This document shows positions 57,776 to 64,000 of a stretch of 64,000 nucleotides of DNA, one piece after another. Both the position numbers and the translations under genes were made by a program. Position 1 is the first letter of the stretch, and every line of letters starts with the position of its first letter. Where the stretch lies: assembly GCA_017551625.1 (NCBI GenBank), contig JAFZLF010000035.1:54253-118252 (forward strand), given 5' to 3'. This DNA is from Clostridiales bacterium. Lineage in GTDB: Bacteria; Bacillota; Clostridia; Saccharofermentanales; Saccharofermentanaceae. Below the pieces are notes generated by a model. That model saw only the letters and a program-made list of their open reading frames with translations, was not told where the DNA came from and searched no databases.

Positions 57776-58384
57776 ATGATACTTACAAACATCGTGCGAG
57801 ACTCCGTCCGCGGCACGGAGGTCGTCAACCTCAAGGATTACTTCCTGTCGCGGCGTACTTTGCTTCTGACAGAAGAGGTCACATCCGAGACGATGACCGA
57901 GCTCATCCTGGGACTTTTGTATCTGGAGTCAGAAGACAACAGTAGTGAGATCACGCTGCTCATCAATAGTCCTGGAGGGGACACGAGCAGCGGTCTCGCG
58001 CTCTTTGATTTATTGCGGGCGGCGCGCTCGCCGGTACGGACCGTATGCATCGGCATCGCCGCCTCCATGGCCGGGATCCTGTTTCTGGCTGGAGATAAGC
58101 GTGAGATGCTGCCGCACACCCGTCTGATGCTCCATGATCCTTCAATCTCATACTGCAGTGTAGATAATCTGAAACCTCACGAACTCCAGCGAAGACTGAT
58201 CGAACTGGACAAAGTGCGGAAAGATCTTACTGACATAGTATCGCAGTCAACCGGCAAGAGTACGAAGATCTTAGAGAAAATGACGCGCGAGGACTGTTTC
58301 TTCTCTGCGCAGGAAGCAGTAGAATTCGGTCTGGCAACAGGCATCGCCGACCTCTCGAAAAAGCAGGAGGAGGACACCTTATGA
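57776..58384 (+). CDS. ClpP-like serine protease in the islet operon
   Basis: A 202-residue ClpP homologue. NSPGGDTSSGLALFDLL, the IGIAASMAGILFLAG strand with Ser97, MLHDPS with His120 and TREDCFFSAQEAVEFGLA with Asp173 reproduce the ClpP catalytic triad. It lacks a clear IGF-loop partner nearby (no ClpX or ClpA gene). Start ATG 57776 has AGGAGG at a proper 8-base distance; the ATG at 57770 is too close to it. It overlaps the VirD4-like gene by 4 bases (ATGA), so it is translated with that ATPase. Confidence 0.85.
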   Translation: MILTNIVRDSVRGTEVVNLKDYFLSRRTLLLTEEVTSETMTELILGLLYLESEDNSSEITLLINSPGGDTSSGLALFDLLRAARSPVRTVCIGIAASMAGILFLAGDKREMLPHTRLMLHDPSISYCSVDNLKPHELQRRLIELDKVRKDLTDIVSQSTGKSTKILEKMTREDCFFSAQEAVEFGLATGIADLSKKQEEDTL

Positions 58385-59586
58385 ACAAACCGGAATCTTC
58401 ATACCGCATACTCGGAGCCGATTATCTGGTCTCCAATGACACCCGCAAGACAAGGATCTGCAACAATGACTGCATACTGGGTCAGAGCGGCACCGGCAAG
58501 ACCGGATCATACGTCATTCCCAATATCCAGATACTGGACCACAGCCTGATCGTATCCGATACCAAGTGCACTCTTTACGAGATATGCAAAGACGATCTCA
58601 TAGCCAGAGGATTTAAGGTAAGTGTACTGGATTTCGTACATCCCGAGAAAAGCTGCCCGTACAACCCGCTCAGCCATATCAAGCGCTTCGCAAACGGAAA
58701 ATACCGTGAGCAGGATGTTCTGAGCCTGGCAGATTCACTTGTGCCCGCCATGGATAAGAAAGAACCATTCTGGGAAATGGCTGCCAAGACATACATCGCG
58801 TATCTGATCGGATACGTTCTCGAGACACTTACTGAGAATAGTCAGAATCTGTATCAGGTAAGCCGGATGCACCGGCTCTTCACCATAGCCCGAGGGGACG
58901 GACAATTTTATAAGCATGCCGCCGCAAATCCGAATAGCTTCTCCTCCCGGAAGTACCAGCATATCCGAAGCACCATGATTGCCGATCGGACTTGGGCATG
59001 TATCTCGGAATTTGCGACGCAGGCACTGAGCATGTATGACACCAACACGGTATACAACATGATCGGCCGTGGCACCACATTCGACATCCGTTCTCTGGGT
59101 CGGGAGAAACAAGTCCTCTTCATGAACGTATCAGATACAGACAGGACGTACGACGGACTGATCAATTCGTTTTATACACAGGCGCTTCATGCATTATGCG
59201 CCGAGGCGGACAGTCGCCCCCTGCACCGTCTCGAAGTACCGGTACGGATCATTCTCGATGACTTTGCCACCAATGCGAAGATCCAGAATTTTGACAAGAT
59301 CATCTCCGTCATCCGTTCGCGGGAAATATACGTCAGCATCATTCTGCAGTGCATCTCACAGTTAGATTCATTATATGGCAGGTCAACGGCCAAGACGATC
59401 TTCAACAATTGCGATCATATCATTTATCTCGGAGGACACGATTACGAAACTGCCGAGTATATCGCCTCGCTGGCATATACATCCACAGAGAAAGTACTCA
59501 CCCTTCCGCCCGACAAAGAGTACATCCTGGAGACCGGCAAGCGGGGTCGGCTTGTAGATCGAATCCGTCCTTATAGCACCTTGTAG
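58381..59586 (+). CDS. VirD4/TraG-like ATPase without membrane anchor
   Basis: A 401-residue P-loop ATPase of the type IV coupling protein class. It has Walker A GQSGTGKTG (34-42), Walker B RIILDDFAT (289-297), the ILQCISQLDSLYG segment with the conserved Gln, and the GGHDYETAEYIASLAYTSTEK end typical of TraG/VirD4. The two N-terminal transmembrane helices of VirD4 are absent, as is most of the C-terminal region. Coupled by ATGA overlap to the ClpP-like gene. No relaxase or other conjugation gene lies within the window. Confidence 0.85.
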   Translation: MNKPESSYRILGADYLVSNDTRKTRICNNDCILGQSGTGKTGSYVIPNIQILDHSLIVSDTKCTLYEICKDDLIARGFKVSVLDFVHPEKSCPYNPLSHIKRFANGKYREQDVLSLADSLVPAMDKKEPFWEMAAKTYIAYLIGYVLETLTENSQNLYQVSRMHRLFTIARGDGQFYKHAAANPNSFSSRKYQHIRSTMIADRTWACISEFATQALSMYDTNTVYNMIGRGTTFDIRSLGREKQVLFMNVSDTDRTYDGLINSFYTQALHALCAEADSRPLHRLEVPVRIILDDFATNAKIQNFDKIISVIRSREIYVSIILQCISQLDSLYGRSTAKTIFNNCDHIIYLGGHDYETAEYIASLAYTSTEKVLTLPPDKEYILETGKRGRLVDRIRPYSTL

Positions 59587-59592
59587 CGAACT

Positions 59593-59676
59593 GAATATGT
59601 GGTTTTGTGTGGTAGTTGCGTATTTATTCTGATGCATCGGAATGAATACGCAACTTCTGCGCAAGACTACATATTC
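59593..59676. repeat. Large nested palindrome at the right edge of the islet
   Basis: Inner arms 59614-59629 and 59640-59655 (AGTTGCGTATTTATTC and its complement, one mismatch) enclose a 10-base loop. Outer arms GAATATGT (59593-59600) and ACATATTC (59669-59676) are perfect. It begins 6 bases after the VirD4-like stop. It lacks a T run on the plus strand, so it may be a protein-binding or end site rather than a plain terminator. Confidence 0.75.
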
Positions 59677-59725
59677 TCAACTGGTTCTATATACTATAAC
59701 TATTACAACCTATGAAAGGTAGATT

Positions 59726-59764
59726 ACATAAAAGAAGATCGCCCCTCCGAAGAGGGACGACCTT
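59726..59764 (-). terminator. UUCG-loop terminator of the lipoprotein gene
   Basis: A 13 bp stem with two wobbles (59752-59764 with 59735-59747), a TTCG tetraloop on the minus strand and then CTTTTATGTA. Confidence 0.9.
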
Positions 59765-59786
59765 GATTATTCAGTTATGGTTTTGA

Positions 59787-60650
59787 TTAGTCTTCAACCC
59801 AGACCTGTTCTGTAACTGCATCGTGGTGAACTACGTGAGTTACAGCGTCGTGATGAACGATCTGTGTCTCATAGATTTTCTTGATTGTGACATTGCAAGA
59901 ACAATAGCCAGGCTGAGAAGAATCATAATCATCGCAATGATTTGGACAATTATGAGATTCGCACCAAGCGATTTTCTGTGCATCAGACCAACCTGTCATA
60001 TCTGTACCAGTATCGTTCTGTGTTTCTTTTGCACCAACACAAACTTTGACTTCTTCATCCCAGGCTTCCTGGTCAACTACTGTTTCATCCCATGCTTCAG
60101 AGATTACTCTTGTTTCCCAATGGCCTTTGGGTTTGTCAACTCCGGGAGTACCGGCTGTGGGTTCTGTAGCATATGTGGGCTGAGTTGTAGTTGTTCCACC
60201 GTTACCGGAACCATTGCTGCCGTTACCTGTGCCGTCTTCTTCGGGATCGTAGTCTTCCTCTTCATCGCGTAATTGACTCATCCGTTTTTCTTCCTCAGAG
60301 AGCGTGCGGGATCCTTCTTCGGTAGGTGCTGTATGCTCCTCCGTCGTTTCAGAAGGTTTCTCCGACGAAGTCGCCTCGGAAGATGTATCGGAAGTCGATG
60401 TCCCGGTTTCGCTTGTGACATCCGCTATCGTCTTGACTTCGATCGAGCTTTCTATCGCGCCGGAAGAACTACCGGACAGTTCGCCATCAGACTGGTCTAC
60501 TTCCGATGAAGTTGCGGTCACAGTGCTTTGCGCGGAGGAAGAAGAATCACTTTCTTTGTTCTTGCTTACGCAACCATATAGAAGCCCGGCACACAACAAA
60601 AGCGCAAGGGCAACCGAAACACGTTTTCCAAACGATCCTCTCAAAGCCAT
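59787..60650 (-). CDS. Repeat-bearing surface lipoprotein of unknown function
   Basis: A 287-residue exported lipoprotein. The lipobox is LLYGC with Cys27. A Ser/Thr/Glu-rich low-complexity stalk (about 30-170) and a Gly/Asn stretch lead to a short domain of degenerate repeats. These are EAWDETVVDQEAWDEEV, a Cys/His cluster (WCESHNCPNHCDDYD, YCSC) and two copies of VHHDAVT. The Cys and His residues suggest metal binding. The AT-richer C-terminal part differs from the GC-rich neighbours, hinting at transfer. AAAGGGG precedes the start. Confidence 0.65.
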   Translation of the reverse strand: MALRGSFGKRVSVALALLLCAGLLYGCVSKNKESDSSSSAQSTVTATSSEVDQSDGELSGSSSGAIESSIEVKTIADVTSETGTSTSDTSSEATSSEKPSETTEEHTAPTEEGSRTLSEEEKRMSQLRDEEEDYDPEEDGTGNGSNGSGNGGTTTTQPTYATEPTAGTPGVDKPKGHWETRVISEAWDETVVDQEAWDEEVKVCVGAKETQNDTGTDMTGWSDAQKIAWCESHNCPNHCDDYDSSQPGYCSCNVTIKKIYETQIVHHDAVTHVVHHDAVTEQVWVED

Positions 60651-60687
60651 CCCCTTTCAAGCTATTCAACAGAAAGCAATTTGTTCG

Positions 60688-61104
60688 TTATTTCATATAT
60701 CGGCGATAAGATTCCGGGTGTTTTTCGATATTCTTCAGTGTGCTTTTGCTGGCAACCAGGACCAAAAAGCTCCATACTGCGCACCCACCGGCCACAAACA
60801 TCGCGATCCCTGCTGACGCAACCAGTAAGACTTCTTCTTTCAATTCACCTCTAAACGCCATAAAAGCTGTATCGATAACACTTCTGCTATTTATCTCGTT
60901 TCCTTTGATGACAAGATATACAACTGAGATAACAAACACAACAAAGAAGATTATTCCCCACTTATTCTTATCTGAGATTCTTTTCTGGAGTTTTTCCTTG
61001 TACAAGGCTTTTCCTGTCTTCTGGCCGCAGCTCGGACATACATCCAGCGAAATGTCGATAGTCTGTTTGCACGATCGGCACTCGATCATTGATTTATCTT
61101 TCAT
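60688..61104 (-). CDS. Zinc-ribbon membrane protein of unknown function
   Basis: A 138-residue protein. An N-terminal zinc ribbon (CRSCKQ ... CPSCGQK) is followed by a basic segment and two transmembrane helices (about 48-66 and 88-115). GGAGGGGG lies before two possible ATGs (61110 and 61104); the second has better spacing. AT-richer than neighbours. It reads in the same direction as the lipoprotein gene 37 bp downstream and may be co-transcribed with it. Confidence 0.65.
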   Translation of the reverse strand: MKDKSMIECRSCKQTIDISLDVCPSCGQKTGKALYKEKLQKRISDKNKWGIIFFVVFVISVVYLVIKGNEINSRSVIDTAFMAFRGELKEEVLLVASAGIAMFVAGGCAVWSFLVLVASKSTLKNIEKHPESYRRYMK

Positions 61105-61287
61105 ATTCATCCCCCTCCAAAACTCTATGTGAACATAATCGCAAGTCGTAATGTAAAGTACGCCTTGAAACAAAGAGTCATTGATTAAATTGTATCACCT
61201 TTGATTGTGATTTTTCAACGTTTACAGGATTGGCGTCACAAACACGAAAGCTAATCGGCTCGCCTCCGGAATAGACCATTTTGCACC

Positions 61288-62049
61288 TTATTCCTGTGGT
61301 TTCTTCGTCACATACAGCACATATGTATCCTTGAAAACGATCTTGTTCCCAGCGTCCAAAACGGCATTTCTCAGGCCATCGAAGAACTGTGTATGATACG
61401 GCTCGGGGATCACCATGTGTGTGCAGTGGGTACCGCTGTAATGCACATATTCCTCGGCACTCATCACACGTTCTCCATAAAATTCTCGTCTTTCGAAATC
61501 TATATACCCATACTCCGGTGCATTCGTATATCCGAAAGACCCTTGGGTATATTCTTCTTCCGGCCGATAGTACTTGTCATAGATCTTCTGGATCTTTTCG
61601 TAAAGAACCTCATTGGCTTGCTTGTAATCGCTGTGTGTGAGCATCATGGCCAGCACTCCGCCCGGCTTTAAAAGATCGAAAGTCTTGGAAAAAGCGATCT
61701 TTTCCGGGATCCACTGGATCGTCGCGGCGGAGTAGATCATATCGAATTCCTGATCACCGAAATCATGGGTGATGAAGTCATCATTGACGATGGAGAAATT
61801 CGGGCGGTCCGCATACTTCTCTTTCATCTTCGCATACAGGTGTTCACCCAGTTCGATGGCATGGTAATCACAGCCGGTATCGAGGACAGGATCGGTTGCC
61901 TGGCCTGTGCCGGGACCCAGTTCTAACACAGTCTTATCGGGACCGAGCTTGGCATAGTCCTTCAGAAATGCAAACAGCTCTTCACTATAGCGTGGTCTGT
62001 ACTTATCGAACTCCTCCGGGATCGTGTCAAAGATCTTCCGAAATTCCAT
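61288..62049 (-). CDS. Class I SAM-dependent methyltransferase
   Basis: A 253-residue methyltransferase. Motif I VLELGPGTGQAT (about 41-52), acidic motif II (AIELG), motif post I (NDDFITHDF) and FDLLKPGGVLAMM are all present. The layout resembles small-molecule methyltransferases (Tam/UbiE-like), so tRNA or protein substrates are less likely. It begins 4 bp after the proS stop and is co-transcribed with it. Confidence 0.88.
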   Translation of the reverse strand: MEFRKIFDTIPEEFDKYRPRYSEELFAFLKDYAKLGPDKTVLELGPGTGQATDPVLDTGCDYHAIELGEHLYAKMKEKYADRPNFSIVNDDFITHDFGDQEFDMIYSAATIQWIPEKIAFSKTFDLLKPGGVLAMMLTHSDYKQANEVLYEKIQKIYDKYYRPEEEYTQGSFGYTNAPEYGYIDFERREFYGERVMSAEEYVHYSGTHCTHMVIPEPYHTQFFDGLRNAVLDAGNKIVFKDTYVLYVTKKPQE

Positions 62050-62053
62050 GGAA

Positions 62054-63763
62054 TTACTTCTTCTCCTCGATCTCCTTAAGAGCTGCGGCGATCGCTTCTT
62101 CCGCTGTCATCTCGACAACTTCGGAACCGGCGCGGAGCTTATACTCGACCTTACCCTCAGCGGCCTTTCTGCCGACAGTGATGCGGATCGGGAAACCGAT
62201 GAGGTCTGCATCCTTGAACTTGACGCCTGCGCGCTCTTCTCTGTCGTCGATCAGAACTTCTGCACCGGCTTTCTCGAGTGCATCGTGGATCTCATTTGCC
62301 ATCTTCACAACAGTTTCATCCTGGGATGTGGTCGGAACGACGATAACCTGATAGGGAGCGACCGACATCGGCCAGATGATACCGTTCTCATCGTAGTGCT
62401 GCTCGATGATCGCGGCCAGAGTTCTGGAAACACCGATACCGTAGCAGCCCATGATCATGGAGTTCTCTTTACCATCCTTATCAAGGTAGATGCAGTGGAG
62501 TGCGTCGGAATACTTTGTACCGAGCTTGAAAATATGTCCGACCTCGATACCACGGCACATCGCCAGAGGCTTGCCGCACTTCGGGCACGGATCGCCTTCT
62601 ACGGCGCAGCGGATATCGACAACACGGTCCGGAGTAAAGTCACGGCCGAAGTTCACGTTCTTGAAGTGGAAGTCGGTCTCGTTCGCGCCGACGATGAAGT
62701 TCTGCATCGCGGCGACCTCGAAGTCGGCGATAACCTCGACCTTTTCCTTCAGGCCGACAGGACCTGCGAAACCGACAGCAGCACCTGTAACGCGCTCAAC
62801 CTCTTCGAAGGAAGCAAGGTTCATCTCAGTCGCGTCAAAGAGGTTTCCGAGCTTGGTCTCGTTGATTTCACGATCACCACGGACCATGACAGCGACGATC
62901 TTTCCGTCGATGTTGTAAAGGATGGTCTTCGCAAACGCCGTCGGTTCAGAGTGCATGAACTCCATGAGTTCTTCGATGGTCTTGACGTGAGGTGTCTCGA
63001 TCTTCTCGATCGGGAGCATCTCGAAGCCCTCCGCCTTCGGCAGTTCCGGGCACGGTGCTTTTTCCTCGTTCGCGGCATAGTCGCAATCCGGGCAGTACGC
63101 GATCGCGTCTTCACCGACTGCAGACTTGACCATAAACTCCTGGGAGCCGGAACCGCCCATCGCGCCGGAATCGGCATCTACGAGAATGTAGTCGAGATTA
63201 CAGCGGTCGAAGATCTTGCAGTAAGCGTCCTTCATGATGAGGTAGGACTTATCCAGACCCGCCTCGTCCACGTCGAAGCTGTAAGCGTCCTTCATGACGA
63301 ACTCACGGGAACGGACAACGCCGAATCTCGGGCGCTTCTCGTCACGGTACTTGTGCTGGATCTGATACAGGGTGACCGGAAGGTTACGGTAAGAACGGAT
63401 CGTATCTCTTACGGCCTCTGTGAACGGTTCTTCGTGCGTCGGACCGAGGCAGAACTGACGTCCTCCTCTATCCTTCAGACGGAACATCTCCGGTCCGAAC
63501 TTCTCCCAGCGGCCGGAAGCCATGTAGGTCTCCGCCGGAAGAACAGCCGGCATGATGAGCTCCTGGGCACCGGCGCGGTCCATCTCCTCGCGGACGATGG
63601 CCTCGACCTTACGGTATGCGCGATAGCCCATCGGCATATAGGAATAGATACCGGCGGCAGCCTTACGCATCAGGCCCGCACGAAGCATGAGCTGATGGCT
63701 CACGATCTCGGCATCAGAAGGTACTTCTCTCTGGGTAGACATGAAAAGTTTCGATACTCGCAT
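62054..63763 (-). CDS. proS: Prolyl-tRNA synthetase (bacterial type)
   Basis: A 569-residue class II synthetase of the bacterial form. It has motif 1 region [14 protein letters not shown], motif 2 [26 protein letters not shown], an INS editing domain (about 220-400), motif 3 [13 protein letters not shown] and the anticodon-binding domain. The ATG at 63763 ([13 protein letters not shown]) with AGAGGAAA upstream is chosen over a longer frame that starts inside the promoter region. First gene of a two-gene unit with the methyltransferase. Confidence 0.95.
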   Translation of the reverse strand: MRVSKLFMSTQREVPSDAEIVSHQLMLRAGLMRKAAAGIYSYMPMGYRAYRKVEAIVREEMDRAGAQELIMPAVLPAETYMASGRWEKFGPEMFRLKDRGGRQFCLGPTHEEPFTEAVRDTIRSYRNLPVTLYQIQHKYRDEKRPRFGVVRSREFVMKDAYSFDVDEAGLDKSYLIMKDAYCKIFDRCNLDYILVDADSGAMGGSGSQEFMVKSAVGEDAIAYCPDCDYAANEEKAPCPELPKAEGFEMLPIEKIETPHVKTIEELMEFMHSEPTAFAKTILYNIDGKIVAVMVRGDREINETKLGNLFDATEMNLASFEEVERVTGAAVGFAGPVGLKEKVEVIADFEVAAMQNFIVGANETDFHFKNVNFGRDFTPDRVVDIRCAVEGDPCPKCGKPLAMCRGIEVGHIFKLGTKYSDALHCIYLDKDGKENSMIMGCYGIGVSRTLAAIIEQHYDENGIIWPMSVAPYQVIVVPTTSQDETVVKMANEIHDALEKAGAEVLIDDREERAGVKFKDADLIGFPIRITVGRKAAEGKVEYKLRAGSEVVEMTAEEAIAAALKEIEEKK

Positions 63764-63817
63764 GATTGTTTCCTCTTTCACCGCGCACACACGCGCATAT
63801 ATTAGATAGCACACAAA

Positions 63818-63846
63818 AGTATAATGATTTGAGGTCCTAATGTCAA
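63818..63846 (-). promoter_or_regulatory. Strong promoter of proS
   Basis: On the minus strand TTGACA (63841-63846), a 17 bp spacer and TATACT (63818-63823). The leader of about 50 nt is too short for a T-box. Further right, to 64000, only two copies of AGTTCCACTT and a CTGAAGTG/CACTTCAG hairpin are seen. Confidence 0.85.
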
Positions 63847-64000
63847 TTTTGGCGCTTTTCGACTTTCTCCTTGCTGAAGTGAAAAGTTAAGTTCCACTTC
63901 AGGGGGCCACGAGTGGAAGTCAGTCTTACAGGAAGTTCCACTTGTATCGGAGTTGCCTTCACTCTTACAATAAACGTATCTCTCGGGTCACCGGTTGGAA

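Noticed and set aside
56817..59676. Complete integrative conjugative element or prophage
   Set aside because: The only mobile-type gene is the VirD4-like ATPase; no integrase, relaxase, VirB4, or phage structural gene is present, and the ClpP-like protein is not beside portal or capsid genes. No clear direct repeats flank the islet.
62024..63805. Open frame of about 590 codons on the plus strand opposite proS
   Set aside because: It mirrors proS almost end to end, has no ribosome site and no family signature; ProS motifs are intact on the minus strand.
63847..64000. T-box or other riboswitch upstream of proS
   Set aside because: The promoter at 63818-63846 lies between this region and the gene, leaving a leader of about 50 nt without a T-box bulge or antiterminator.

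Overview
The window is a 64 kb chromosomal stretch with moderately high GC, dense coding, strong AGGAGG-type ribosome binding sites and many T-rich intrinsic terminators. The gene families (IreB, RuvX, MtaB, SecG, Der/TypA/MltG, DUF1934 next to L32, YdbC/PC4, a Spo0A-like DNA-binding domain, bacterial-type ProS) point to a Bacillota member of the class Clostridia, probably an anaerobic gut or rumen organism. The genus cannot be read from the sequence; a relative of Saccharofermentans or of Oscillospiraceae is only a guess.

Layout. 1-7.3 kb: ireB-ruvX (ruvX runs off the left edge), mtaB, an HPr-like protein without the phosphorylatable His, RNase R, SecG and a Ca2+-type P-type ATPase. 7.5-7.8 kb: a Val-Asp-Phe tRNA cluster with a terminator. 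7.9-16.9 kb: a hotdog thioesterase, galM-azlC-azlD, an ABC exporter, a serine hydrolase/ybaK operon, a kinase-like/nuclease-like fusion and hpt. 16.9-17.4 kb: an orphan structured RNA gene on the minus strand with a near-consensus promoter and a terminator. 17.6-26 kb: an ABC-2 exporter operon, dinB-yhcC and a two-component system with a 7TM-DISM-type sensor. 26-34.7 kb: an MFS transporter, HU, a Spo0A-C-like regulator, and ydbC-(membrane protein)-ligA-fthC. 34.7-41.5 kb: an intergenic repeat block, glycogen phosphorylase with a histone-H1-like N-terminal tail, an orphan prepilin peptidase, a CPBP protease, an AI-2E family transporter and YccF. 41.6-49.8 kb: a housekeeping operon (DUF512 radical SAM, der, typA, mltG, U32 peptidase), rpmF and DUF1934. 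49.9-56.7 kb: RluA, cyclophilin, a FeoA-FeoB fusion, a candidate small RNA, an AraC regulator, GNAT, ACT and Nudix genes. 56.8-59.7 kb: an accessory islet. 59.8-63.8 kb: a repeat-bearing lipoprotein, a zinc-ribbon membrane protein, a methyltransferase and proS.

The strongest candidate for something undescribed is the islet at 56.8-59.7 kb. Five 22-23 bp iteron-like repeats precede a three-gene, tightly coupled operon (an unknown protein, a ClpP-like protease with an intact Ser-His-Asp triad, and a VirD4/TraG-type ATPase without membrane anchor). A large nested palindrome follows it. No relaxase, integrase or other conjugation gene lies nearby. The second candidate is the orphan RNA at about 17.0-17.4 kb, whose predicted transcription start coincides with the first base of its closing helix. 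The third is a candidate small RNA beside the araC-type gene, carrying a UGCCUCC stretch complementary to that gene's Shine-Dalgarno sequence.
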